This document shows positions 1 to 7,497 of a stretch of DNA of 64,000 nt, in pieces. Under the pieces are notes generated by a model. That model was not told where the DNA came from and did not search any database. It worked only from the letters and a program-made list of their open reading frames with translations. Made by a program: the position numbers and the translations under genes. The stretch lies in NCBI GenBank assembly GCA_944391505.1, contig CALXTV010000002.1, positions 89,787 through 153,786 of the forward strand, written 5' to 3'. This stretch comes from an uncultured Alphaproteobacteria bacterium. Its GTDB lineage: Bacteria > Pseudomonadota > Alphaproteobacteria > RF32 > CAG-239. Every line of letters begins with the position of its first letter. The stretch's first letter is position 1.

Positions 1-422
1 TCATGGTTGCGGAAACCTTCCTTGTAGGCGCCCTTGCCCTTTTCGGCAAAGAACAACTCGTCAGAAGCCGGATTGTATACGATTGCCGCCGTAATGGCAC
101 CGTTCTCAAAAACGGCAACAGAAATGGCAAACTGCGGAATGCCGTGCGCAAAATTGTTCAGGCCGTCAATCGGCGCAACAATAAAATACGCACCTTTCGG
201 TCTGGGCTGACCGTCAACGGCAATCGGATAAGAGGGCTTTATCCGACCAAGCTCGGCACGCAGCGTCCGATCTACTTTTCCGTAGGCTGAGACGACAAAA
301 TCCTTGCAACTTTTAACTGAAGACTGAAGCTGTTCAATCTCGCTGAAATCCCGGTTGAGCGGGCTGGCCGCTTTTTTGACGGCATTAATCAGCAGAGTCA
401 TAAAGGGCGAAAGATACGACAT
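1..422 (-). CDS. Inositol monophosphatase-like (SuhB family), degenerate, 3' end outside window
   Basis: The ATG at 422 lies one base after the efp stop, so this gene follows efp in the same operon; it runs off the left edge. About 140 residues are visible. They match the N-terminal half of SuhB/IMPase proteins (a DFSEIEQLQ-like helix, the APIDGLNNFAHGIPQFAIS stretch, then VYNPASDELFFAEKGKGAY). Two metal-binding motifs are altered. The usual GEE/TEES motif reads IAVDG, and the usual DPLDGTTNF reads APIDGLNNF, so the conserved Glu and the first Asp are absent and the loop between them is shortened. The protein is therefore likely not a normal Mg-dependent phosphatase; SuhB also has RNA-related roles in other bacteria, which could be what is kept. 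Family assignment is firm, activity is doubtful. Confidence 0.8.
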   Translation of the reverse strand, partial: MSYLSPFMTLLINAVKKAASPLNRDFSEIEQLQSSVKSCKDFVVSAYGKVDRTLRAELGRIKPSYPIAVDGQPRPKGAYFIVAPIDGLNNFAHGIPQFAISVAVFENGAITAAIVYNPASDELFFAEKGKGAYKEGFRNH

Positions 423-423
423 G

Positions 424-987
424 CTATTTTGCTCTCTCTACATAGTTGGCTTCGGCCGTGCCGACAACAATTTTGTCACCGGTATTAATGAAAGGCGGAA
501 CCATGCAGCGGACGCCGTTGTCCAAAATAGCCGGCTTATAAGAAGAAGCTGCCGTCTGGCCTTTGACTACCGGTTCGGTTTCGACCACTTCGCAGGTTAC
601 CTGCAGCGGCAGTTCGACCGAAATCGGACGACCTTCGATAAAGTCAACATGTACGGCCATACCGTCAGTCATGAACGGACGAGAATCGCCCAGAATATCC
701 GCCGGCATCGTAAATTGATCAAAAGTGTCGCTTTCCATAAAAGTCAGACCGTTGTGGTCTTCAAACAGAAACTGGCAATCTCTTTCTTCGACCATCAGTT
801 TCTCAACGTTGTCTTCGGTTCTGAAACGTTCGTTGGTTTTGGTTCCCTCTTCGACCGACTTCAGTTCGACCTGCATAAAAGCACCGCCTTTGCCCGGTTT
901 GATGTGCATGGCCTTAACAACGGTCCAGGGCTTGCCCTTATACTCTATTACCCAGCCAATTCTGATTGATCCTGCTAACTGTTTCAT
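424..987 (-). CDS. efp: Elongation factor P
   Basis: Full-length EF-P of 187 residues. EF-P binds ribosomes stalled on polyproline stretches and promotes peptide bond formation. The N-terminal KOW-like domain carries the loop HIKPGKGGAF, with Lys33 at the position that is beta-lysylated or otherwise modified in many bacteria; the two OB-fold domains follow (the FMTDGMAVHVDF and VCEVVETEPVVKGQTA-like stretches). The start has a good ribosome binding site (GGAG, 7 bases upstream). It is first in a pair with the SuhB-like gene, an arrangement I recall as common in alphaproteobacteria. The proline-rich FliH encoded in this window could be one of its clients, which is inference. Confidence 0.97.
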   Translation of the reverse strand: MKQLAGSIRIGWVIEYKGKPWTVVKAMHIKPGKGGAFMQVELKSVEEGTKTNERFRTEDNVEKLMVEERDCQFLFEDHNGLTFMESDTFDQFTMPADILGDSRPFMTDGMAVHVDFIEGRPISVELPLQVTCEVVETEPVVKGQTAASSYKPAILDNGVRCMVPPFINTGDKIVVGTAEANYVERAK

Positions 988-1031
988 TATTTTTCTCCGT
1001 ATTTACAATTTTCAAAATGATTAAGGGCAAA

Positions 1032-1577
1032 TTAATCTAAACTTTGCTTTTTAGCAACAAGAATCTTATAGGATTTGTCATTTAAAATGACAATGTCGGC
1101 CGCCAGCGAGCGAAAATCCACCCCGTCTTCCCGGCAGAAGACCGCCGACTGAATTAAAAAAAGTTCGGAATACCACTGCACCAGTTCGCGCACTTTTTCC
1201 AAGCCGTCGCTCCAGGCCTGAAATATGATAAAATCCGGTTCACATTCACCGGCAAGCATCGCCTCATGACGCCGGTTACGGATAATCAGGCCGGAAACTT
1301 TGTCTTTGCCGGCTGTTTTGACGGCTTTATCAAAATCGGCCCTGATTTTTTCCGACCCCGAAACGTCCAGCACAAAACCGTCAAGATCCAAATCACGGCA
1401 AAGTTCCGGCGCATTCTCGCCCCCGGAAAGCACAAGTTTGCCGGCTGCGGCCGCCCGGCGGGCAAAACCGGCAGTAAAACCGCGATCCAGACTTGAGGTT
1501 ATAAGATAACATTCGAGCGCAGAATCTTGAATCAGCTCTTCATTTTCTTCGGTAATCTCAACAATAAACTTTTGCAT
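1032..1577 (-). CDS. ThiE-like TIM-barrel protein, function unknown
   Basis: 181 residues. The pattern KLVLSGGENAPELCRDLDLDGFVLDV followed by SGLIIRNRRHEAMLAGECEPDFIIFQA resembles the beta-alpha repeats of thiamine phosphate synthase (the LVINDR...GADGVHLG and SxHSxEEAxxA...ADYVxFGP regions). The substrate-binding residues typical of ThiE are not evident. The family usually exceeds 200 residues. It lies 44 bases upstream of efp on the same strand, so cotranscription is likely. It is best read as a diverged or degenerate ThiE homologue; activity cannot be inferred. Confidence 0.55.
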   Translation of the reverse strand: MQKFIVEITEENEELIQDSALECYLITSSLDRGFTAGFARRAAAAGKLVLSGGENAPELCRDLDLDGFVLDVSGSEKIRADFDKAVKTAGKDKVSGLIIRNRRHEAMLAGECEPDFIIFQAWSDGLEKVRELVQWYSELFLIQSAVFCREDGVDFRSLAADIVILNDKSYKILVAKKQSLD

Positions 1578-1669
1578 AATTCGGTTTGCCGCTTGTAATT
1601 GATTTTTTAAGAATATAATATGCTGTTACTATACTGAAAGAATCTTTGAAAAGAAAGAGAAATTTGAAG

Positions 1670-1939
1670 ATGGATGCCAAGAACTCCGAAATGCCCCGGA
1701 CGGCCGATGCTCTGGCCGGTCTGACCGAAGCTCTGTCCCGCCTCGGCGCGGGTATTGCCGCCAAGAAAAACGAACTTGCCGAGAAAGACAAAACACTTGC
1801 CGGGCAGTTGGCAAAAAAAGACTCAGATATTGTTTTGCTGAAAGAATCTTCCGTCAAAGTTATCGGACAAATCGACGGCATCATCGGAAAATTAGACAAC
1901 ATACTGGAAAACAATGGCTCAGGTAACAATAACAATTAA
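1670..1939 (+). CDS. Small coiled-coil protein upstream of zapA
   Basis: About 89 residues from the ATG at 1670. An in-frame TTG at 1646 is possible, but the purine-rich GAAAGAGAAATTTGAAG just upstream supports 1670. The sequence is almost all charged helix (LTEALSRLGAGIAAKKNELAEKDKTLAGQLAKKDSDIVLLKE), with an Asn/Gly-rich tail. Its 3' end overlaps zapA by 26 bases, so the two are translationally coupled. Small coiled-coil proteins of the DUF4164 type often precede zapA in alphaproteobacteria; a role in Z-ring assembly is inferred from position only. Confidence 0.7.
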   Translation: MDAKNSEMPRTADALAGLTEALSRLGAGIAAKKNELAEKDKTLAGQLAKKDSDIVLLKESSVKVIGQIDGIIGKLDNILENNGSGNNNN

Positions 1940-2255
1940 TTCCCGGGAATATGCCGTCGCCTGTGAAGACGGCCAGGAAGTCCGCATTTTGCAGCTGGCC
2001 CGGATGCTTGACGAAAAAGCAAAGCTGCTGACACAGTCCGGTGGTCAGGTTAATGAAAACATGCTGTTGGCCATGGTTGGTCTGCTGCTGGCCGACGAGT
2101 TGACCGAGCTCCGTAAGGGAAATCCTTCTTCTGCCGCGGTTTCTGAAGGTTTCGACAAACAGCGTCTTGCCGAAATTGACAAGGCTACCGCCGAGACTCT
2201 GGATAAAATCGCACAAGAAATAAATTCTGTTGCAAAACAAATCGAATCATTGTAA
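1914..2255 (+). CDS. zapA: Cell division protein ZapA
   Basis: 113 residues. ZapA binds FtsZ and cross-links protofilaments at the division ring. The N-terminal globular part (MAQVTITINSREYAVACEDG, then VRILQLARMLDEKAK) is typical of the family. A long C-terminal coiled coil follows (LADELTELRKG and TAETLDKIAQEINSVAKQIESL). It overlaps the preceding coiled-coil gene and is followed directly by the 6S RNA candidate, the same neighbour order seen in many proteobacteria. Confidence 0.93.
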   Translation: MAQVTITINSREYAVACEDGQEVRILQLARMLDEKAKLLTQSGGQVNENMLLAMVGLLLADELTELRKGNPSSAAVSEGFDKQRLAEIDKATAETLDKIAQEINSVAKQIESL

Positions 2256-2264
2256 TCTAACTGC

Positions 2265-2428
2265 ATAGGAGGCGAGCTGTCCGGTGCGTAGTTTCCGCAG
2301 ATCTTCCGAGCCAACATTTTTATATAGGGAGCTGTCTCTGATTAAATCGTGGTTTAATTATATGGCGCCCACTTTGTGAGAAGCGGTTCGATAAGAATGT
2401 CCCATACGGCTGAGACGGCCCCTCCGTT
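2265..2428 (+). ncRNA. ssrS: 6S RNA (SsrS) candidate
   Basis: A gene-free stretch immediately after zapA, the usual position of 6S RNA. About 160 nt fold as a long rod. The ends GGAGG (2268-2272) and CCTCC (2421-2425) pair, CTGTC (2277-2281) pairs with GACGG (2414-2418), and CGAGCC pairs with GGTTCG on either side of a large central bubble. An apical hairpin ATTAAA/TTTAAT closes the tip. Motifs CGAGCCAAC, GCGCCCAC and CATACGGCTGAGACGG resemble alphaproteobacterial 6S RNA as I remember it. A T-run and then an intrinsic terminator follow. 6S RNA mimics an open promoter and binds sigma-70 RNA polymerase. A covariance-model search would settle it. Confidence 0.7.
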
Positions 2429-2435
2429 TTTTTAG

Positions 2436-2456
2436 AAATCCCGGAACGGGATTTTT
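2436..2456 (+). terminator. Intrinsic terminator after the 6S locus
   Basis: The stem AAATCCCG/CGGGATTT with a GAA loop is followed by TTTTTGTGTTTT. It ends the zapA/6S transcription unit and lies 28 bases before the GTG of the next gene. Confidence 0.75.
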
Positions 2457-2484
2457 GTGTTTTAAAATAAGGAAATTGAATCAG

Positions 2485-3267
2485 GTGAAAATTATTTATT
2501 GCGGCGACATTGTCGGAAGAGCCGGCCGGGAGGCGGTTCTGAATAATCTGGAAAAACTGCGTGAAACATACAAGCCGGACGTTATAGCCGTTAACGTCGA
2601 AAATGCCGCGCACGGTTTCGGCGTAACCCCGGGCATCTGCCGCGACTTTTTGGACAAGGGCGTCGATGTTCTGGTTACGGGCAACCATGTCTGGCAACAG
2701 CGTGAGCTTATTCCGTTTCTGAACGAAAACAAAAGGATTATCCGTCCGCTCAACTATCCCGAAAATCTGCCGGGACGCGGCGTTGCAGAAATAGAACTGC
2801 CAAACGGCAGAAAACTTCTAGCAGTTCAACTGCTGGGGCGGCTGTTCATGGAAGCCGTCGACTGTCCGGCACAGGCTATGGAAAAACTCCTTAAAAATTA
2901 TACGCTTGGCAAAAATGTTGCGGCCATTTTGGTTGACATGCACGCGGAGGCAACTTCCGAAAAACTGGCAATGGGGTATTTTCTGGACGGGAGAGTTTCC
3001 GTGGTGGCAGGTACCCATACGCATGTTCCGACCGCAGATGCGAGAATTCTTCCCAAAGGCACAGCTTATATTACCGACGTCGGTATGTGCGGCGACTATG
3101 AATCCGTTCTGGGTTTTGAAGTCGAAGAACCGGTTAACCGGCTTAACCGCAGATATACCGGCGGGCGTCTGGTGCCGGCCAAAGGTCCGGGAACGCTGTT
3201 TGGCATTTTTGTTGAAACCGATGACGCTTCGGGTCTGGCCAAAACCATTGAACAAATCAGGATTTAA
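2485..3267 (+). CDS. YmdB-like metallophosphoesterase (TIGR00282 family)
   Basis: About 260 residues from a GTG at 2485. That start places VKIIYCGDIVGRAGR at the N-terminus, as in the family, and AAGGAA lies upstream. Metal-site motifs are intact: GDIVG, NVENAAHGFG, TGNHVW, DMHAEATSEK and GTHTHVPTAD. Family members are dinuclear metal phosphodiesterases acting on 2',3'-cyclic nucleotides in Bacillus and influence motility and biofilm; the role in alphaproteobacteria is unclear. It follows zapA and the 6S locus. The 5-formyltetrahydrofolate cyclo-ligase gene often found between them elsewhere is absent here. A bidirectional terminator closes the gene. Confidence 0.9.
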   Translation: MKIIYCGDIVGRAGREAVLNNLEKLRETYKPDVIAVNVENAAHGFGVTPGICRDFLDKGVDVLVTGNHVWQQRELIPFLNENKRIIRPLNYPENLPGRGVAEIELPNGRKLLAVQLLGRLFMEAVDCPAQAMEKLLKNYTLGKNVAAILVDMHAEATSEKLAMGYFLDGRVSVVAGTHTHVPTADARILPKGTAYITDVGMCGDYESVLGFEVEEPVNRLNRRYTGGRLVPAKGPGTLFGIFVETDDASGLAKTIEQIRI

Positions 3268-3277
3268 CCGCACAAAA

Positions 3278-3320
3278 AAAAGCTTTTCGCGGCATTTTTA
3301 GTGCAGGCGAAAAGCTTTTT
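3278..3320. terminator. Bidirectional intrinsic terminator
   Basis: The perfect 13-bp stem AAAAGCTTTTCGC/GCGAAAAGCTTTT has A/T runs on both sides. It lies between the convergent ymdB-like gene and the small minus-strand gene. Confidence 0.85.
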
Positions 3321-3328
3321 AATCATTC

Positions 3329-3667
3329 CTATTCCAGGGAGGCAGCGTCAACTTCTTCCAGCGCGCGGAATTTGATTTTAATCAGTTTCCGGCAAAATCC
3401 GAGTTCGATTTTTATCAGGCGGAAAGCATAATATTTTCCGTCCTCAAGATGCAGATAGTCTTTGTTGACAATTTTAATCTTTTCCTTCTCATCAGCAGAA
3501 AATCCGCTGAATACGGGTTTTCCCTCAGAAATCTGTGCAACATAGCTGCGTCCCAGCTCATACCTTCCGTAGACATCGGCCGAACCTCTTCGAACAGCCG
3601 AATAACAAACATTTTTATCTATATCTTCAGATACGATAAAACCACCATTGCAATAAAATTTCTTCAT
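3329..3667 (-). CDS. Hypothetical protein, 112 aa
   Basis: Not recognised. It is a soluble-looking protein rich in Lys, Tyr and Glu, with several beta-strand-like stretches (YLHLEDGKYYAFRLIKIEL, LIKIKFRALEEVD), no signal peptide and no membrane segment. It appears monocistronic: its 3' end meets the terminator at 3278-3320, and a promoter-like TTGTTT-17-GATAAA can be read upstream. The reading frame uses codons like its neighbours and the start is ATG, so it is probably real. Confidence 0.6.
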   Translation of the reverse strand: MKKFYCNGGFIVSEDIDKNVCYSAVRRGSADVYGRYELGRSYVAQISEGKPVFSGFSADEKEKIKIVNKDYLHLEDGKYYAFRLIKIELGFCRKLIKIKFRALEEVDAASLE

Positions 3668-3858
3668 GGCTTCTTATTTTTTAGTTAAACATTGTTTTTA
3701 TCAGCCGAAAAGGTATCCGAAACAAGACTTTTTGAGTCCAAAATTCATCTCCAATAATAGCTAATTCCTCGTTAATATAATCCCGTGCTCAAAGGAGTCA
3801 ACACAAAATAGACAAAACGTCTTATTTGTGCATAAAATTTTATGACAAAAAAACGGAG
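3668..3858. other. Gene-free stretch
   Basis: About 190 AT-rich bases between the end of the J-domain gene and the start of the 112-aa gene, holding the possible upstream promoter of the latter. I see no RNA gene or repeat here. Confidence 0.5.
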
Positions 3859-5046
3859 TTATTTGATTTCGGGGCCGGTATAAATTTTGCTGCCGTCGGG
3901 AATCTTCCGGCCGACGCCTTTTTTCAAAAACTCGGAACGGACAAAACCCATTTCGCCGTTGTCAATTTGCACGCGATACCAGACCTGATCCGGCGAATAG
4001 CCGGTCAGACGAACCGTTTGTCTGGATTTTAGCTGCGCCAGGACATCAAAATCATCCGAAGGGCCGTGCATAGCCTGAACTTCACGGATTGTATGGTATA
4101 GCAGGTTGGTGTCCGAAGGATCGGCAGGAAGATCAATGATGCGGCCAACGACCATGTCATCAACCGTTTCGCCGCCGGTGCGGAATTGTACCTGCTGAAA
4201 ATATTTTATTTCATTATTACGGGCAAAATATTTGGACAGTTCTTTGTCGGTCACAACCTTTGTACTTAACGACAAAAGCACCATCAGCAAAACAAAACCG
4301 GGAATAAGCAGTTGCAGTCCTTTAAGCAGACCACAGTTCCAAGCCGGGATACGAACGCTGCTGCGAACGCCGAGCATGGCAATAAACCGGTTCAACAAGC
4401 CCTTCTGGTAAGCATCGGCATAGGCTCCGGCCTGCAATGCAGACAACAGAGCCTGTTCTTTTTTGCCTTCCTCCCAATAAGCGACAGCATTGTGCGTCAG
4501 CAACGTAAAATTATCGCGCTGATTGGCATTAATGCCGCGGATATTGTCAATAATCGCCCGGATATTGCGGACAAAAGCCTGCGGATGCCACCAGCCCAGC
4601 GTCCAGTTGGACGCGGAGGCCAGCAGAACAGCCGTTTTTGCTTCTTTGAAATTGCAGATTTCCTGATTTTCGGCATCGCTGAACCGGATAATTTTTCCGG
4701 TTATCAGGCGCAAATTCAGCGTCCGGACAAAGATATCTTCCTCACCGCCGCGGGTTTTGTAAGGTTTGAGGGCATTAATATCGGGAAAACTTTCTTTTGG
4801 GTGCGCCTGAGCCATCAAATCATAAACAAGGCGCGAAGTTTCGTCTTTCAGCATGTCGTAAGCCACAGAAAGCTTTTGGAAATTTTCCAGAGCCTTTTCT
4901 CCCGGGTTGCGATCCGGATGCAAAAGTTTGGCACGCTCGCGATAGCTCTGCTTGATTTCGGCCTCCGAAGCATTGTAGGCAACTCCGAGGATATCATAAT
5001 ATCCCAGCGGATCAAAAGAAAAAGTCCTGTTTTCGGCTCTGCTCAT
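3859..5046 (-). CDS. Membrane J-domain protein with C-terminal SH3-like domain
   Basis: 395 residues. A J domain occupies residues 13-78 (YYDILGVAYNASEAEIKQSYRERAK, then the HPD motif in LLHPDRNPGEKA), so it should stimulate an Hsp70/DnaK ATPase. The middle is helical. One transmembrane segment lies near residues 240-262 (LLIPGFVLLMVLLSL). The C-terminal 90 residues look like a bacterial SH3 (SH3b) fold (VRLTGYSPDQVWYRVQIDNGEMGFV). The start overlaps the stop of the FliK-like gene (ATGA), so it is the last gene of the flagellar operon. A chaperone role in flagellar export or assembly is inferred from position only. Confidence 0.8.
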   Translation of the reverse strand: MSRAENRTFSFDPLGYYDILGVAYNASEAEIKQSYRERAKLLHPDRNPGEKALENFQKLSVAYDMLKDETSRLVYDLMAQAHPKESFPDINALKPYKTRGGEEDIFVRTLNLRLITGKIIRFSDAENQEICNFKEAKTAVLLASASNWTLGWWHPQAFVRNIRAIIDNIRGINANQRDNFTLLTHNAVAYWEEGKKEQALLSALQAGAYADAYQKGLLNRFIAMLGVRSSVRIPAWNCGLLKGLQLLIPGFVLLMVLLSLSTKVVTDKELSKYFARNNEIKYFQQVQFRTGGETVDDMVVGRIIDLPADPSDTNLLYHTIREVQAMHGPSDDFDVLAQLKSRQTVRLTGYSPDQVWYRVQIDNGEMGFVRSEFLKKGVGRKIPDGSKIYTGPEIK

Positions 5047-6677
5047 ATATAAATTCCGTCTGCTAAAGTTTCACTTTCGCCGTTATCTTCGCATATTTTG
5101 ATAAACTTTTCTTTAACGTTGATTTTAACGGTGCCGGCATAACCTTCTTCATGAAGCGTGGTTTTAAACAACCGCATGACATTGGCGCAAAAATCGGAAC
5201 CGATATCGCGTTCGGTCCGGATTATCAGGTCAAAACGCTTGTCTTTAGCCAAAGCATAACCGTCAAACTGAAAAGAGCCGAGTTTCGTAAAATTGGTGTC
5301 GACAACAAAACGTGTGCCAAATTTGCGGTTTTCGCGGCTTTTTTTCTTTTCTTCCTCATCAAGAATTTTTTTGACGGCAATGCGTATTTTGCTCAGATTG
5401 TGACCGTTCAGCACCGGAACCTCCATGATTCTCCAGTTGATGCCGTCCTGATTGGAAGAGACAAACATCGACCCCAGTTTGGAGACGACTTCCCTCCCCT
5501 CGGTCGTGGCGCTCAGTTTATCAACGATATCCGAACCGAGCCAGCGGCTGAGGTTATGTTCGCCGGACGCTTTAATATAAGCAATCATATTGGCGAGCAT
5601 ACGCGGCGAAGACGGTTCGGGAATTTTGTTCAGCACGGCGGTGGCAAGTTCGGTTTGTCCGCGATTCAGCAACGGCTGGAGAATTTTCATAATATTGTCG
5701 GAAACGGTCGGTTTTCCCGGATTTTTTAAAACGGCCGACGAAACACCGTCCAACTCGGAAGACATTTCGGCAATCCGCTCAAAACCTTCCAGTTCCAAAA
5801 GCACCGGCAGCCCTTTTCCGAGTTTAACGCCGTTTTCGACCAACACCTCGGCAAAAGGCGCCCGAATCGACACGGTGCCGTTATCCTGCCGGGCAATAAT
5901 TTTTGCCGGAAAAGTCTGCCCGCCCAATGATGACAATTCCGCACCGATTTTCTGTACGGCTTCCGGCAAGGGAAGTTTCCCTTCGGCAAAATTACCGATG
6001 ATATTTTGTATGTTCTGCAACGGACGAGATGCGGCCGCCGTTTCCCGAACGTTTTCGCCGGATACCTGCGGCAAAGCCGATGGCTGCAGCTTCTGCGGCT
6101 GAACAGTTACCCGGGCGGAAATTCCGACAAATTCTTTCAGCAGGGGCTGCAGTTTCTGTTCCGGAATTTTGAGTTCCGCCGCTAAGTTTTCAAGTAATGT
6201 TCTTGCTTTGAGCGGCGCCGTTTCGAACTGCGGAAGCGAAGCGGCGGTGTTTTTTATGAGCGGAACATCCGCTTGCCGGTGTGACGGAATTTCATTGCCC
6301 CGCTGCATATATTTTTCGGGTGTTTCACCGTTAACGGTTATAACCTTTGCGGCAACCGTTCCGTCCTTTTGCGGCTGAAGCTTCAGCTCAAGCGCGGCAG
6401 CAGGCATGTCGGCCGCCAGTTTAAGCGGCGTATCAAGTTTCAGTTCGACGGGAATTTTGAGAAGTTGCCCGTTGAGCGTTAAACTGACCGTTCCGGTTAA
6501 CGTTTTAAGCGCCGTATTGCGCGCATCGGCCAATACCTCAAGCATGGCGCTTTGTCCCGGCAGAATTGTTCCGCTACCGGCCTGCTCGGTCAGGCCGCTA
6601 ATGGTTCCGGTCAGATTTTTATCGGCTGACGGCGCACTGACCTGCGGCGTATTCAGCGGCGGAATAACATTATCCAT
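5043..6677 (-). CDS. FliK-like hook-length protein homologue / unknown flagellar-operon protein
   Basis: 544 residues. The N-terminal two thirds are low complexity, rich in Pro, Gln, Ala and Leu (VSLTLNGQLLKIPVELKLDTPLKL). The C-terminal domain has strands such as TRFVVDTNFTKLGSFQFDGYA, then KRFDLIIRTERDIGSDF and a YAGTVKINVKEKF end. The layout, a disordered ruler followed by a compact beta domain, is that of FliK proteins. A more canonical FliK is encoded at 19036-20730, so this one could be a second, divergent FliK or a different flagellar factor. It overlaps flhG by 8 bases and the J-domain gene by 4, so it is in the operon. Confidence 0.6.
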   Translation of the reverse strand: MDNVIPPLNTPQVSAPSADKNLTGTISGLTEQAGSGTILPGQSAMLEVLADARNTALKTLTGTVSLTLNGQLLKIPVELKLDTPLKLAADMPAAALELKLQPQKDGTVAAKVITVNGETPEKYMQRGNEIPSHRQADVPLIKNTAASLPQFETAPLKARTLLENLAAELKIPEQKLQPLLKEFVGISARVTVQPQKLQPSALPQVSGENVRETAAASRPLQNIQNIIGNFAEGKLPLPEAVQKIGAELSSLGGQTFPAKIIARQDNGTVSIRAPFAEVLVENGVKLGKGLPVLLELEGFERIAEMSSELDGVSSAVLKNPGKPTVSDNIMKILQPLLNRGQTELATAVLNKIPEPSSPRMLANMIAYIKASGEHNLSRWLGSDIVDKLSATTEGREVVSKLGSMFVSSNQDGINWRIMEVPVLNGHNLSKIRIAVKKILDEEEKKKSRENRKFGTRFVVDTNFTKLGSFQFDGYALAKDKRFDLIIRTERDIGSDFCANVMRLFKTTLHEEGYAGTVKINVKEKFIKICEDNGESETLADGIYI

Positions 6678-7479
6678 TAATCAATTTCCCGGCTATGGCA
6701 ATGACATCTTCGGCCGCCTCCGACGTCGGATAGCGACTGATGAGGGGCGCCTGATTGCGAATGGAATCGCGGACGCGGGTATCGCGCCGGATTATACCTA
6801 ACAGTTCGGGCGAAATTTTCAAGAAGTTGCGGCAGGCCTTAAGCAGCGTATCATACGTCCGCTGTCCCTCTCTGACCGAATTGGCCTGATTGATAACCAC
6901 GTTCAGATTACATTTCGGATATTGCATTGCCATGATTTTAATAAAAGCATAAGCATCGGTCAGCGACGTCGGTTCATCGGTGCACAGGACAATTATTTTG
7001 CCGGCCATGCCGGAAAGAATCCGCACCGGTTTTTCAACGCCGGCTCCCATATCCAAAATGACCTTGTTATAATCAGACGCCAGCAAAGACAGGTCCTCGC
7101 CCAAAATCTGCAGACGGCCGACAGGCATTGACGCCAGACCGGCAGAACCGGAACGGCCAGCAATAATATCAAAATGGGTTTTATCGCAGTGATGAATGAC
7201 CTGATTCAGGGTTTTGGCTCCGGCAATGACGCTGCCCAAATCGTCTTTGACCATTAATCCGAGCTGAATGTCTATATTTGCCAACCCCAAATCGCCGTCA
7301 AAAAGCAATGTTTTTTGCCTCAGGCCGCTTAAGGCATGCGCCAGCGTAATGGAAAACCAGGTTTTGCCAACCCCGCCTTTGCCGGAGGCCACGGCAATCA
7401 TATTGCGTCCTTTACGGAGACTGCGCGGCGCTATGCCCCGGGGCATGATTTTCAATTCTTCGCTCTGATTTTCTTCCAT
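6670..7479 (-). CDS. flhG: MinD-like ATPase FlhG (FleN)
   Basis: 269 residues. FlhG is a MinD/ParA ATPase that limits flagellar number and acts with FlhF. The deviant Walker A motif ASGKGGVGKT lies at residues 31-40; the DGDLGLANIDIQLGL and VILDMGAGV motifs follow. The N-terminus keeps a short basic extension (IAPRSLRKGRN) before the P-loop. A clear C-terminal amphipathic membrane helix is not obvious. It lies 18 bases after flhF and overlaps the FliK-like gene by 8 bases. Confidence 0.93.
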   Translation of the reverse strand: MEENQSEELKIMPRGIAPRSLRKGRNMIAVASGKGGVGKTWFSITLAHALSGLRQKTLLFDGDLGLANIDIQLGLMVKDDLGSVIAGAKTLNQVIHHCDKTHFDIIAGRSGSAGLASMPVGRLQILGEDLSLLASDYNKVILDMGAGVEKPVRILSGMAGKIIVLCTDEPTSLTDAYAFIKIMAMQYPKCNLNVVINQANSVREGQRTYDTLLKACRNFLKISPELLGIIRRDTRVRDSIRNQAPLISRYPTSEAAEDVIAIAGKLING

Positions 7480-7497
7480 CTGATTTTCTCCTCAAAC

